DNA of 64,000 nucleotides from Leptobrachium leishanense (GCA_009667805.1 CM019067.1:246299721-246363720), one strand, 5' to 3'. Shown: positions 10,595 through 22,274, counted from the stretch's first letter. The notes: generated by a model not told the origin, from the sequence alone. Translations and numbers: made by a program.

Positions 10595-12215
10595 CAGTGG
10601 TGTTCAAAATTATTCAACCCCCACTGAAATTGAGTGTTTTGGCCAGTTTGACATTGATTTTGATCATTCAGTCATCTTGCTTACAATTAAATCAAAGAGG
10701 CACGTGTAGGTCAGACAAATATAACATAACATTTATAATGAAATAACCACAAATGTCTTTTCTGTGCTCACATCATTATCAGTTTTATTCAACCCCCAAG
10801 TGACATTCAATCTTAGTACTTAGTACAACATCCTTTTACAGTTATACCAGCTTTTGAACGTGAAGCATAGCTTGACACAAGTGTCTTGCAGCGATCTACG
10901 GGTATCTTCGCCCATTCGTCATGGGCAAAAGCCTCCAGTTCAGTCACATTCTTAGGCTTGCGCACTGCAACTGCTTTCTTTAAGTCCCACCAGAGGTTCT
11001 CAATCGGATTTAAGTCAGGTGACTGCGATGGCCACTCCGAAATGTTACAGCCTTTAATCTGCAGCCATGCTCTAGTGGACTTGGAGGTATGCTTGGGATC
11101 ATTGTCCTGTTGAAAGGTCCAACGTCTCCCAAGCCTCAGGGTTGTGACGGACTGCATCACATTGTCATCCAATATCTCATGGTACTGAAGAGAATTCATG
11201 GTACCTTGCACACGCTGAAGCTTCCCTGTACCTGCAGAAGCAAAACAGCCACAAAGCATGATTGACCCCCCCCACCATGCTTCACAGTAGGCAAGGTGTT
11301 CTTTTCTTCATAGGCCTTGTTCTTCCTCCTCCAAACATAGCGTTGATCCATGGGCCCAAACAGTTCTAATTTTGTTTCATCAGTCCACAGAACACTATCC
11401 CAAAACTTCTGTGGTTTGTCCACATGTCTTTTGGCATACTGCAGTCGACTCTTCTTATTCTTTGGAGACAGCAAGGGGGTGCGCCTGGCAGTTCTGGCAT
11501 GGAGGCCTTCATTACGCAGTGTGCGCCGTATTGTCTGAGCTGAATCTTCAGTACCCACATCTGACAAATCTTTTCTCCGTTCCTCAGCAGTCACACGGGG
11601 ACTTTTCTCCACTCTATGCTTCAGGTAGCGCACAGCAGTCGAAGTCAGCATCTTCTTTCTGCCACGACCAGGTAGCGTTTCAACAGTGCCCTTTGCCTTG
11701 AATTTGCGAATGATGCTTCCTATGGTCTCTCTTGGTATGTTTAACATCTTTGCAGTCTTCTTATAGCCATTGCCCTTCCTGTGAAGAGTAATCACCCCTC
11801 TTCTCTTGTCTTCCTGGACCATTCTCTTGACTTCACCATGTTTGTAACCACACCAGTAAATGTCTAGAAGGAGCTGATTATCACAGTCATTTTAAAGCTG
11901 CCTAATTGGTGCTTATTATGCTTTATTGCTGCTCCGTGACATCCACAGGTGTTTTCAATACCTGATTGAAAACACTTCAATGAACCTCTGTTCTTCAGAG
12001 TGGTAGTCTTTAAGGGGTTGAATAATTGTGTCAATGAAGAATTCACAAAAGAAACATTTACTACTGTATTACAAAACCAATTGATGTCATTTTAGTTGCA
12101 TATGGTTCTTTAAAAAGTCCTTGTAGGATTTCATTCTGAATACAATTACAAATGTACACTAAATTCCCTAAAACCCTTTACAGCATTGAGGGTTGAATAA
12201 TTTTGAACGCAACTG
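10595..12215 (-). mobile_element. near full-length Tc1/mariner element
   Basis: A 1.6-kb element between TA dinucleotides (10593-10594 and 12216-12217). Ends are CAGTGGTGTTCAAAATTATT and AATAATTTTGAACGCAACTG, typical Tc1 inverted repeats. It holds one transposase gene on the minus strand (separate entry). It sits in the intron after the exon at 10423-10540. The outer 460 bases at its left end match the truncated copy at 55363-55825 with only a few differences, which points to fairly recent spread. Confidence 0.93.
10813..11839 (-). pseudogene. Tc1 transposase, two frameshifts
   Basis: A Tc1-family DDE transposase in pieces. The likely start is the ATG at 11839 (MVKSREWSRKTREE). Near 11795 a run of G shifts the frame into VITLHRKGNGYKKTAKMLN, the helix-turn-helix DNA-binding part. 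Next come WTDETKLELFG (first catalytic Asp) and then a second frameshift in the C run at 11266-11273, at the glycine-rich GGGG site. The last part has QQDNDPKHTS (second Asp) and SPDLNPIENLW (Glu). Thirty-four residues separate the second Asp and the Glu, the Tc1 DD34E spacing. All catalytic residues are present, but the frameshifts should make it inactive. Confidence 0.93.
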
Positions 12216-12217
12216 TA

Positions 12218-13008
12218 TATGATACCTGCAGGCTGTTTCATGTAGAATAGTGTCTGGGACACCTGAAAGAGGTTAAAAAAAAATAAGCTGGTTGCTAGTC
12301 ACGTAGGGCTAGTGAATGTCCTGCTCTGCCTGCCAGATGGCACTGATTGCATTTCAATCTTCAAGGGGCGTTCTAGTTTTTAGGTTTCCTAAATCAGTTC
12401 ATCTTAAAATTATGAGTAATCCAATGTCCTCATCTTAAGACCAAGACCATTGCTTGACTTCCTGTGGTGGCGACGGATAACACTTAAATCACCTAGCATA
12501 TTTGAATTAAAATCCTTGTTTGCCTCAGTAATATAAGAAGTCTATTCAGAAGTGTCTTAAAGGGTCACGCTACTAAAATATCCCCAATGTTTTATCCTCT
12601 TAAATAATTTGGCAGATTCTGCTGACAGCATTTACTCGTTGTTATTATTATTATTAGGTGAAAATACTGGCCATTTCTCCCTGGTCAGTGCTGTTCCTCT
12701 TCAGCTCAGGGCTGAATTGCATTGTGGAAGTCCTTGTGGATATTTTTTAATTTTTTTTGTGCAATTGGTGTACAGTGTCAATCAGCTGTCATCTCCGAGA
12801 ATGCCTAATTCTGCGAGGATGATGACTTATTCGGTCTTAGAGTTGGATTTTGGAGGCAGGATATTCAAATCTCATCTGAATGTCAGCTGTGTGGGCGGAG
12901 AAAACTCCTCCACTTTACACAGTGCTATTGGCCAAATGGGATAGGGGGTCTCCATGCAGACTGACAATTTTAATAAGCTGCAGTGGTCAAGGTGCATAAT
13001 GCACCTTT
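12218..13008. other. intron sequence with one degraded repeat fragment
   Basis: Mostly unrecognised. At 12940-13008 the TGCAGTGGTCAAGGTGCATAAT stretch resembles repeat pieces near 14790, 18530, 37640 and 39650. M4 inserted next to it. Confidence 0.45.
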
Positions 13009-13326
13009 TTAGGCCGGGGTCAGGTGAGCATTTTGAAGAGCGGAAAGAACAACCGTGAGTGTGGACGTTCCTTCCACTCTGACGCCCGTCTGGCCACCTC
13101 GCTGAGCGTACTTGGTGCGCTCAGCGCTGCAAGGCTCGATCCTCCTATGGAGAATCGCGCTTTGCAGTCCTGTCAACGTGCATCCTAGTGCTTTGATGGG
13201 GAGGCTTGCTGCATGGATGCAGCACAGCCCCTGTTGCTCGCGCAATAGCATGTGGCTGGCTCCGTCGCAGCGTAACAACGCTGCGACGGACGCCAGAAGG
13301 CACGTCCGTATGGGCGCACAGCCTTA
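13009..13326. mobile_element. Harbinger-like MITE, subfamily 1, copy M4
   Basis: TTA flanks both ends. The left tip is GGCCGGGGTCAGGTGAGC and the right tip CGCACAGCC. It has the same internal blocks as M1 (GGACGTTCCTTCCACTCTGA, CGATCCTCCTATGGAG, CGCTGCGACGGACGCCAG). It ends about 230 bases before the septin-7 exon at 13556. Confidence 0.65.
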
Positions 13327-13555
13327 GGTGGCAGAAAGTACATTGCTCGCCCCATCCCCCCCCCCCACCCTGTTCATTCCTTGATTCTATATTCTAGTAA
13401 CAAACAAGTGGTGGTTGGGCGTAGACAATAGTAGGATGAGAAATTTGCAATATTACTAGAACAGGCCAAAGAGCACGTACTACCATCTTCAGCTTTCTCA
13501 TTTTGTCACTTAAAAATGTTTTAACATAAAAAGAGTGTTTATTTTTAAATTGAAG

Positions 13556-13648
13556 ATAATGAAAGAAATCCAAGAACACAAAATCAAGATCTATGAATTC
13601 CCGGAGACAGACGATGAAGAAGAAAACAAGCTGGTGAAAAAAATAAAG
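13556..13648 (+). CDS. SEPTIN7: septin-7 exon ([20 protein letters not shown]...)
   Basis: A 93-nt phase-0 exon of 31 codons, from [20 protein letters not shown] to NKLVKKIK. It directly continues the KKQ end of the preceding exon, about 3 kb upstream. It covers the helix and strand after the G4 motif in the septin GTPase domain and the acidic [11 protein letters not shown] segment typical of septin-7. The acceptor AG is at 13554-13555. The donor is GTCAGA at 13649, a usable but not optimal GT site. The intron in front carries the Tc1 element at 10595-12215 and a Harbinger-like MITE, both outside the exon. Confidence 0.96.
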
Positions 13649-14209
13649 GTCAGAATCTTCAAGGTCTTGCTTTACGAACATCTTATGTAAATATACACTG
13701 CTTGGCAATTCAATCATATGTCACTAAATTACAGCAATGTATGATTAAATGTGCAATAGCCTTAGGGCATAATGCAAGAGAGCTGTACATTTAGTGCTGT
13801 CAACGTTTTCCTCAATGCTTACTAAATCATCTGGTCCTGTATCATGCGGCTATCCATTGAGCAAAACAGAAGCATTCTATCTGATGGCTTATTAGGGCAT
13901 GGAGATCTTGTCATTCAGATATGAACTTGGTTGACATTACAACACAATTTTTACCATGCAAAATCCAAATCCATGGTCAGTTTGTCATGGCAAGTAAATT
14001 TACAAGACAGGTGTATAATGCTTTGCTATCTGTATAATTTTACATTGCTTCAATACAGATATTTGATTCAATCTTTGAACATTACAATGTGCACGTTTCA
14101 AAGAACATACCAGTATTAAACTTAATTTAAGTGAGAATGTAAATGATCTGCAATGCCTGTGCTTGAGTGTCTGACAATGCTGCAAATAGTAAAAGCGAAA
14201 ACATTGAGG
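13649..14209. other. intron sequence, nothing recognised
   Basis: AT-rich sequence without recognised features. Confidence 0.5.
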
Positions 14210-14341
14210 GCAATATTCCGAAGTTGGTGCTAACTTAACCAGAGATGTTGTATACGTAACATCCCCATAGACTATAATGCGTTTGGTAAGTTCACAACAG
14301 TACTGGTAATTAAGTTGGCACCAACTTTGGAATAGAGCCCT
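14210..14341. mobile_element. small foldback MITE
   Basis: GGGCAATATTCCGAAGTTGG at the left is the inverted partner of CCAACTTTGGAATAGAGCCC at the right. The palindrome extends inward (GCTAACTTAACCAG opposite AATTAAGTTGGC). About 130 bp, non-coding, class unknown. Confidence 0.6.
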
Positions 14342-14422
14342 GACTCTTTAAAACCATAATACATTTTGAAAGCTAAGAAGTTCTAATAATGTAAACCAAT
14401 TATTTTACATAAATGATAAATA

Positions 14423-15203
14423 TAGGGCTGAAACAACTAGTGGTGCACCGAAATTGAAATTTCCAGCCGATACTGAAAATTCGGTATCGGTTCGGCCGAA
14501 AATCGTTCATGAGGGCCTGGAGGCCGAGCCAGGGACTCGCCTGAGCCTGGAGGACGGCCGAGCAGGCTGCCTGGCCAGCCTCCAGGCTCAGGCGAGCCCC
14601 TGGTCACCAGCCCCTGGTACCTTTTGCACATAAGGTACACAAGCGCCTGGTCAGAGTAATAGTTTGATGCTGGACACGCAGCTCTAGTCCAGTTTTCTCT
14701 CCAAACAAACGCTGCTGCGAGCATTCAGACAGTATTGTTAGTACGTAAAGCAGGGTGAGAAGGTAGGGGGGGTAATCCACGCAGCCTGCCCACTTTAATG
14801 GACTAAGATGGTCATAGTGCATAGTGTCCCCTTTAAAATAATTTCATGAGCAAAGTGGTGGGAGGGAGTGAGTATTTTTAGGCAAGGGACCAAAACAGAA
14901 TGGTAGCGGGAGTTTGGGAGAATGGACCAGAGAGAATGTGGGGTGTTGGCACAGGACTCCAGCTCCAAATAAGGATAAAACTCTGGTAGTACAGCTCCTC
15001 CACCCAAATATGGTTGTTTTGACCTAACCCTAGAACTAAATCGTAAAGCGGTGGCACATCTTCTATAAGCTCTGACCTAGTCTGTGGTTAACGGTTAGCT
15101 CGGTCTAAACAGTTTGTGCTGTACATAGACTGAGTAATTGATGAAAATGGTTGCCAACTATTTTCATTATCGATTTTGTTGTCGATTACTTGTTTCAGCC
15201 CTA
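14423..15203 (-). mobile_element. hAT-like element with AGGGCTGAAACAACTA ends, copy 1
   Basis: The left end AGGGCTGAAACAACTA and the right end GATTACTTGTTTCAGCCCT are inverted. The interior (TAAACAGTTTGTGCTGTACA, CTCCTCCACCC, TTTTGACCTAACCCTAGAAC) is the reverse complement of the copy at 39117-40003. Within its left tip, from about 14440, sits a fragment of a second MITE starting TGGTGCACCGAAATTG, with a GC-rich palindrome at 14531-14602. No transposase is visible. Confidence 0.65.
14440..14605. mobile_element. truncated MITE with TGGTGCACCGAAA tip
   Basis: Starts TGGTGCACCGAAATTG, then CCGATACTGAAAATTCGGTA, a tip type found in vertebrate hAT MITEs. It is followed by a perfect-looking GC-rich hairpin (CTCGCCTGAGCCTGGAGG opposite CCTCCAGGCTCAGGCGAG). 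The expected complementary right tip is absent, so it is truncated. It is nested in the hAT-like element at 14423-15203. Confidence 0.5.
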
Positions 15204-15335
15204 AATATAAATCTAGTCTGTATTGATAAATATTTTACAACAAGGTGGTCTTGACCCTTCACAATACATTTCTTTATCACTTTGGTTGAAGACTTTGAAT
15301 TCTTTAAACATTCTCATTAGAAGAGGGAGCCAGGC

Positions 15336-16030
15336 ATTTCCTGGTCTATTACCCAAAATTCTTCACTATTCGCTAAGCACAAAGTTCTGTGCTTTTCACT
15401 TCGCAGTTCTGTGAACTTCAGCGATTCCATTTCACCCACTGTACGGTGAATTCATTATTCACCGTATGGTCGCCATAGTGCAATGAATATGGAGTCTTTG
15501 AAGCCTCATGAAAAGTTGGAGAACGTCGCCGAAGATCTCCGAAGTAGTCTTAGCAAATTCCACCGAGCTGGGAAAAAAAGGAACTCTCCTATTCTCCAAA
15601 TAGGTGTTTAAACCAATTAAAGTGTGTCTAATAAAAAAGGTCCTTTAAATATAATAAAAAGGTGTGTTACAGAATAAAAAATATCCTTTTTTTTGCTGAA
15701 GATGGAAAAGTTTAAAAAATATATTTTTAAATTTAAACATATGGGTTTGCCTGTTTAAAACTGTCGAACAGAAACACTGAAAGTCGAGGCATTTCACCAA
15801 CACTTTGGTGCAGCTTGGCAGTCTGTGAATAGAGTAATCGTTCTCTATTGGACGATTTCACTGCCGCTGAAGATCTGTGGACAGCACTGAGTTTCACCAT
15901 CAGTTCGCCTGTATTTGGAGAGTTGACAGTTTAGGAATAGTCAAGTCTTGTCTTGAAATTGCACCGAACCATGAAATTCACTGTTCGGTGCAATTTGGGT
16001 GGCAAGTCCGGTGCTTAGTGAATAACCTCA
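15336..16030. mobile_element. foldback MITE with long imperfect inverted ends
   Basis: The left end has CACTATTCGCTAAGCACAAAG and ACTGTACGGTGAATTCAT. The right end, read inverted, has TATTCACTAAGCACCGG and ACAGTGAATTTCATGG. The A-rich middle (GAATAAAAAATATCC, GGTGTTTAAACCAATTAA) resembles the middle of the element at 59930-61292 (GGTGTTTAAAACAATAAA, TTACAGAATAAAAAAAACTG). It ends just upstream of the septin-7 exon at 16339. Confidence 0.6.
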
Positions 16031-16338
16031 TTTAATATCTGGAGGGGGTTTGCCAGCTTGCAAAGAAAGAGGTTTGATCTGTTTAACTATTAGACACACT
16101 TGCTATGGTACCTAATGGCTGTAAGCAGATACAGTCTGTCACCCTATCTGAACTGCCAGCTCAGTCCTTCTTAGTTGGTCTACGGCCATTGCAAGTAATC
16201 CTTGTATTTGTAATGTAGTGTTGATTAAAAGTTTTACCTTTTATATCTTCTAGGTATACACATGAAGAGCCAGAGATTTGGAAATGTTATTCTTTCAGGT
16301 GACCTTAAACAGTCTTGTTTGGATCTCTTGTCTTTTAG

Positions 16339-16435
16339 GACCGTTTACCTCTGGCCGTGGTAGGCAGTAACACAATTATAGAAGTCAATGGGAAGAGACT
16401 AAGGGGAAGGCAGTATCCATGGGGGGTCGCAGAAG
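16339..16435 (+). CDS. SEPTIN7: septin-7 exon ([12 protein letters not shown]...RGRQYPWG)
   Basis: A 97-nt exon of 32 codons plus one base, starting [20 protein letters not shown] and ending [11 protein letters not shown] with a split valine codon. It holds the G5-side beta strand (LPLAVVGS) and the septin-specific GRQYPWG segment at the end of the GTPase domain. The acceptor reads TCTTTTAG before 16339 and the donor is GTGAGC at 16436. The single overhanging G joins the TG that opens the next exon to make GTG (Val), confirming the exon order. Confidence 0.96.
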
Positions 16436-19400
16436 GTGAGCTATAATCTTTGGCGTTCCATGCTTTTATCATTGTGGTATAAAATGAAGTTCCCACAAGA
16501 TGTTTCTGCCTTTATTATTGTATCAAAGTCAATGGTTTCTAGGATACTAACTTGGGAAAAAGAGTTTACTTCTGTTACTACACAGAAAAGAACACATTGT
16601 TGGCCTTAGTTCTAGGTTTCCATCATACTGTTATAAACAGTCGCTATATTTCCACTCTACGGATTGGCTTACACCTCACTGAACCTGATGTTTATGGGAT
16701 CAAACTTCCAGAGAAACATTACAGCAGAGTCGGGATTATGTAAAGGTCCTGTTCTAGTACTTCAGCAACCAATAACACTGTCGGCCTGTTTTTATTTTTC
16801 CCTTTTCTTTGGAAAATTGGTGGCTTCCTTGAATTGGAAATAAGTTAACAGTATTCAAGTAGTGTGCTATAAGCCCAGCATTCTCGACATCTCAAGACCC
16901 CGCCAAGCTGTGAAATGGATTGTCAGCTGACACATGAAATATGCTGGTCAGAGGCACCAGACAAGAATTCTCAAACAGGTTTCTATTTGGACTTCGTAAT
17001 GTTGCTAAAAGACTGGTTTTGCGCTTTTTTGCTGGAATTTTTTTTTTTTTCACATCGGGTTTTTACTTTGTCATTATGGGGTTGTGAGCGTGCATTGTAT
17101 GTGAAAATTTGAACAATTTTGGCATAAGGCAGTTTAGTAACAAGTGAGAAGAATGAAGGGGTCTGAATACTTCCCGAACGCTCTGGTAGTTAACTTTCGT
17201 GTTTTTTTTATATTAACTTGCAGCATTTTACTCAGGATAATACCCTGAATCACCCCTCCGAGACTCTCAAACGGGGGGGGCCGCATTCAGTCACTGGTCA
17301 CTAAAATTGAGTGCCAAGACACCAAAAAGTACCAGCCCTAATGGTATCTGTTGAATTCTTTTTACTTACTGTGTAAGGCATTGAATAAACTCCTCAGAGC
17401 TCACTCATCGCTGGTACTTCTTGGTGTCTTGGACTTCATTCTGGGTGGGGCAAAAAAGGTTTCAAGTGCACTGTGGAGTGGATCTACCCCTGAGTGAATA
17501 CTGTCTAAACCCCCCCCCCCCCCCCCCCACCCCCACCCACCACCACCACCACCACCACCTATCCCTTTCTTTTTTATCTCGACTCCGAGTGGTCAGTTTC
17601 TGGAGTGGTCATTTAACCAACCTGAAATATAGGTTTGGTAGAACAAATTAGTCTGCTTTAGATCTAGCAAGTCTGCACTTCCTGGACTGTGCCTTTTTCA
17701 TAACTTGATACTACTGCATTATGGACATTGTAGTGATTTTGAGAACAAGTCCTATTTTACCAGACTGGATATATTAAGACATTTAGCAGCTGAAACCTAT
17801 TATCTCTCGTGCCTGTTTTTTCAGTAGTAAGGAATAGATGTAAGTTCCAGGTCTGTGTGTGCGGGAAAGCAAGAGAGTAGATTGCAGGAATTTACAGGAT
17901 GTTCCATTGCCATCTCCATTCTGTTCATTGTAGCAAAGCGATGTTTTATGGAAAGGAATTGATGGTTTCCCCTTTAATCCTTTCTAAGTGACTTTGTGTA
18001 CTTTACATCCTCCCTTCCTTTACTGATCTAATTTCCCTCTTGATTTCCCGCTACTTTCCCTTTTATATAGGAAGGCCTAATGTATTTTCCCAGCTGTCAG
18101 TACATTCACATCTGAGGTCTGCCCTAGCATAAAGCCACACAGCTGTCAGGGGCCCTGACCATTTTTATGTCTTAGCCAGAATAAGTCAGGCTCGTTTGAA
18201 AGACAATATATAGATTAGCTTTTTAATTTTTTTCGGACCTATTTGAAAAAAGGGGAGTTATTTCCTTTTTAATTATTGCTGTTCCTCCCGTCACTGTGCA
18301 TGCAGAGGCCCGCCTTCTGCTCAGTCTGTGCGCCTGATTAGCTGACAAGTCTGTATGTCGCTGCTGAGGGCCAATCCCACATCACTGCACCCAGTTAATT
18401 CCACCCATCACTGGATCAGGGAGGGAACAAACTGATATCTCCTCTAGGCTCTTGAAGACCAATGAAACATCTTTTCCCTGATGGGATATGGCAAAGTGCA
18501 CCCTGGGTATTTCAGGTGCTCTTGAAGCTATTGTGGTCATGGTGCTCAGTGTCCCTTTAATAGGCTATCTGTTAAGCCTGATACCCTTCATGTGAAGGTC
18601 CTGTGATCACTTTCTCTACAGTGGGGAAAAAAATAAGCCACTTGTAACTTGTAGTGTTTTTATTGGAAGAGGGAGGGTGCATTTTGCAGATGCTTTCCTT
18701 TTATTTCTGACCTGACCCTTTTAATGAAATGACCTTAATAACTGAGCGCATATGCCAAGACTTTTCACTGCAGCTGGGAATGAAGATCAAGAATGGAGGA
18801 AAGGGACAGAATAGAGATCTGTGTGCCCCTGGATAGGCGGCTAGCATTTATTCTAGATAAAATGACAAGCCGTTCCCTCAGTTTTCAGTCATCTTTACAT
18901 CGTAGGCTGTGGAGGCAGATGTACAGCAGATGTCCCTTTTATGTGTGTTCCTTGCCTTTAGCAAAACCAGGGCAGGGTAAGAGCTAGGCACTGTAAAATG
19001 TGGCTAAACTTGTCACACAGCTCTTGTGCTATGCCGCTGAAAATAACACATTTTAACAAAAATATTGGTATATTCTACACCATTGTAGGTACTTTTTTTT
19101 ACACGGCAGAACATTTTGTTTACGGATGTTTTTATTGATGCTGGTAGATGAAACAGATTTTGGTTTGAGTTATTTGACTTGGTCTTTGAGCAGATGAAAA
19201 TCCAATTTTCTAATCGAGCCAAGCTGCTATTGTAAAAAAAAAAATCAAAAATCAAATTATTCCTGTCACAGTAGATATCATGGTCTTCAGTAAAAATAAA
19301 TTTGTGATTTTAAGGGTTTCTGTCATGTTAAAATGCTCACTTTATGGTGCGCAAATGTTCTTTGGAAAATGGACTACAAATTAAAGTAATTTATATATAA

Positions 19401-19544
19401 TTGCATAAAGGGTAACTACATAATATGTACTGAAATGGTGAAAGGCAGTTTGTCAAGTAGAAATAACCTAAGTAGTGTGTGTTAAAATGACCAGATGGCA
19501 AAAAACAAGTATACTGATCTGTTGGTTATTAACTCTGCTGACCA
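16436..19544. other. septin-7 intron, mostly unrecognised
   Basis: No transposon could be delimited apart from the C/CCA tract at 17510-17559 and a degraded TATTGTGGTCATGGTGCTCA fragment near 18530. The minor ORFs show no domain. Confidence 0.5.
17510..17559 (+). repeat. poly-C followed by (CCA)n
   Basis: About 19 consecutive C, then CCCCACCC units running into six or more CCA triplets. A chance ORF reading this as poly-Pro/His is not a gene. Confidence 0.95.
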
Positions 19545-20240
19545 CCACCCTAATTTTCTGCTACATCCCCTCCCCAGCCTTGAGCTAAAACGAGGACACT
19601 AAGGGGAAAAACTTGCGCTCCCAAATTTCCCCACAGTGTTCCAGTTTTACAGACTAAGGCAGGGGCTAAATTCAGCCGCCTACTCCTTAACGAGCGCTGC
19701 CCTCCAGAATACTTGCGGCAGCGCAAACGTGCCACCGCGTGTAGCCCCTCCTGGAGTTAATAGGACTTCCGAGAACTTTTATGTCCGCAGAGTGATTTGT
19801 GGACTGGGGACTATTTGTCCCCAGTCTCAATGCTCCCTGCGGCCAGAAGACGCGGATTGGGCTGCTGTTCACACTCCGGGATGGGAGGGGAGTATCTGAT
19901 TTTTGGGCGTCTTCCAGCTGATCACTGATTCCGTAGAAGTGGAAACCTTTAGCAGCAGCTTAGAGTTGTGGCTAACTTTTCAGTGCGTAATAAGCGTTTG
20001 GACTTTGTGATCCGAATGCTAAGTACTCTTTGGGCTCCCCATGTTAAGTATAGGGAGAGCAATGTACAGTAAGCGCACACTAGAAAGTGCTGTTACCAAT
20101 GCGTTAACGAAATTTTTTAACCGGTTAGTGAACAGGAACTGATCTGGGCGTCCCGCTATAACCTCTCTTAACCTAACGCTTACGTATGTGATTGCTAGTG
20201 TTAAGGAGGTGATGGGGTCTTTAGAGTATAAAAAATGTAC
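19545..20240. repeat. unclassified repeat family R, copy 1
   Basis: Shares ordered blocks with 22975-23660, 57945-59175 and 61788-63042: CTGATCACTGATTC, TTGTGATCCGAATGCTAA, CTCCCCATGTTAAGTATAGG, ACAGTAAGC and TTAAGGAGGTGATGGGG. No coding capacity. Its uninterrupted CATGTTAAGTATAGGG is the empty site for the element at 23227. Confidence 0.6.
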
Positions 20241-20261
20241 CATTTGACCTTGTGCCACAGT

Positions 20262-20482
20262 GTCTTCTCTCTCCTATGGAGGATTGCGCTTTGCAGCCAC
20301 ATCAAACGCGCGTCAAGTATTTCAACGGGGGAGGCTTTCAGCGCGTACGCCTGTAGCGCATGAAATTCGTGCGCGTGCTTCAGCGTGTCGCCGGCCCCAT
20401 CAAAGCGTCACAATGCTGCGACGGATGCCAGGAGACACGTCAGTATGGACGCACATAGTGCACTCGTCTGACCCCGGTCTAA
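20262..20482. mobile_element. Harbinger-like MITE, truncated copy M5
   Basis: The right end is CACTCGTCTGACCCCGGTC, and the internal CTCCTATGGAGGATTGCGC, AATGCTGCGACGGATGCCAG and CGCACATAGTGC match M1. The left tip is missing; the match starts abruptly next to repeat R copy 1. Confidence 0.6.
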
Positions 20483-20870
20483 AGACTCTACTGTATGTTC
20501 CTCATTTTTATACACCTTTTCATTGATATATAAACATTACTATTTTTAATTTATTCAGCATATGTGTCATTATTGACCTAGTGGTTTCTCTGGACAGAAC
20601 TCCAATTACACTTAATTCTGTATCTCCCTTGAACCTGTTCTTTTTGTATTGATTCTGGTTTAGTATTTGTCACGTTTCAAAGTACATTTATATTGTATAA
20701 AACCAGCTGTTATCCAGATCTTTTTTAAATTCTGTATTTTCACTGCTGGTTTCCGTACCTTTTTTATGTGTTTGAACAGACTTGTGTTCTCCCTGCCTCA
20801 CCTGCACCCACCCACACACCCCCCATACTTGCAAGGTAACATGTACATTTTTTTGTTCCCCTCCCTCCAG
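20483..20870. other. intron 5' of the 52-nt septin-7 exon
   Basis: AT-rich, ending in a C-rich pyrimidine tract and CCTCCAG. Confidence 0.55.
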
Positions 20871-20922
20871 TGGAAAACAGTGAGCATTGTGATTTCACTA
20901 TCCTGCGGAACATGTTGATAAG
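20871..20922 (+). CDS. SEPTIN7: septin-7 short exon (VENSEHCDFTILRNMLI)
   Basis: A 52-nt exon: TG, 16 codons and AG, reading V-ENSEHCDFTILRNMLI-R across its borders. It begins the septin unique element, which follows the GTP-binding fold and helps form the G and NC interfaces of septin filaments. The acceptor is a strong CTCCCTCCAG and the donor is GTAAAC at 20923. The small size and split codons at both ends mean that no ORF scan would call it alone. It is recognised from the protein match and the phases of its neighbours. Confidence 0.95.
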
Positions 20923-20977
20923 GTAAACTGCGCTCATGCTTATATTGGTGCATAGTCTCGGTGTCAATGCTCTAGAT

Positions 20978-21149
20978 CAGTGTTTCCCAAACCTGTCCTC
21001 AGGACCCTCCACCTCGCCAGGTTTGCAGGATATCTGAAGCACAGCACATTTGCTGCTCAGTGATTGCAGGATTCAGTCTGCTTTTCCCAAAGGTGATCTG
21101 CAATATCTGGCCTGGTTGAGGGTCCCGAGAACAGGTTTGAGAAACACTG
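20978..21149. mobile_element. hAT MITE (CAGTGTTTCCCAAACC), copy 1
   Basis: Inverted ends CAGTGTTTCCCAAACCTGTC and GACAGG..AGAAACACTG style. Flanks CTCTAGAT and CTCTACAT form a 7/8 target duplication. The interior GAAGCACAGCACA and AAAGGTGATCTGCAA are common to all four copies in the window. 172 bp. It lies only 55 bases downstream of the septin-7 exon at 20871. Confidence 0.85.
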
Positions 21150-21157
21150 CTCTACAT

Positions 21158-22274
21158 GGATCGACATACTAACTAGATCATCATTTCTCCTGTTGCAGCT
21201 TTTCCAGCAAATTATGTTTTTTGAATTGAGACCTGGTTAAAAAAATGCATCTTCATAACCTGTTTCATAGTGTCAGCCGGGTTTGAGGGTTTAAGTCTCC
21301 ACTTCTATGGTAAATGGCACATACGTCTCTGTGCAAGTACATTCGTGACCTTGTAAAGAGGTGTTGACTTTTCCAGTCTGTGGTCTTGGAATTGCAGTAG
21401 ATCAGAAAGGTGTTTTTTAGTGTTGGTAAGTGCAGCAAAATACATAAAAATATGGAGTAACATCAGGCATATGACAGAGTACATACAGCTGTAGATCCTA
21501 CAATAAAATCAAAATGCTTAAAATAAAAAAAATCTAAAGAAGGTAAAAGTAAGCCAGTGGAGAGCAGGACATGAGCTATAATGAATAGACCTTGGAGACA
21601 CTTCAAATGAGCTTTTTTTTTTTTTTTTTTTTGTAGGAGGGGGGGGGGTAGATGAGTGGCGACTGCAAGAGACGCATAAAAAAAGTCACATAGCTTCCTC
21701 AATCCAGAAACTGTAGTGTGTATAACACTGAACTATTTTTGTTTGCTAGATAAGCAGGCAAATACTGTAGTTTTCTTTTGGAAGACTGAATGAATTTGTT
21801 CTTGAATGCCCTCTAATATCTGCAATAGAAATGATTTAGTTTGCACATGTATGATGCGGTTGTAAAATGAAAATTGCTGATACGGATGTTTGATCTAAAG
21901 TAATAAAAACTGTCAGGATTGCAAGATAATCAATTTAAACCGAATGTAAAGGTATGAGGACATGCAAAAAGGCTGCTGAGAAAGCTGACCGATGCTCTAC
22001 AGGAAGCTGAACATACTTCCTGTTGTTAATAGCTGTGATGTCATTCCGTTATGGCAAGCTGCATTTCCAGTATTCCACCCCTAGATGGGGAACAAACAAC
22101 TTGTGGAGTACAAAACCGACTGTAGTGGTGCGAGGAGGTAGTTGATTTATTTTGTGCTGGAATAATACATATTCAATGACAATGTTTTATTCACGGGGTG
22201 GGGTCGGTTGTCGGTGTCAATATACGTTGCTTTGGTAATTTAGGCATTCTCTCATGTTGTTGCCTTCTTCTCAG
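21158..22274. other. septin-7 intron, nothing recognised
   Basis: Contains a T run and G run at 21615-21648 but no transposon end or exon. Confidence 0.5.
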
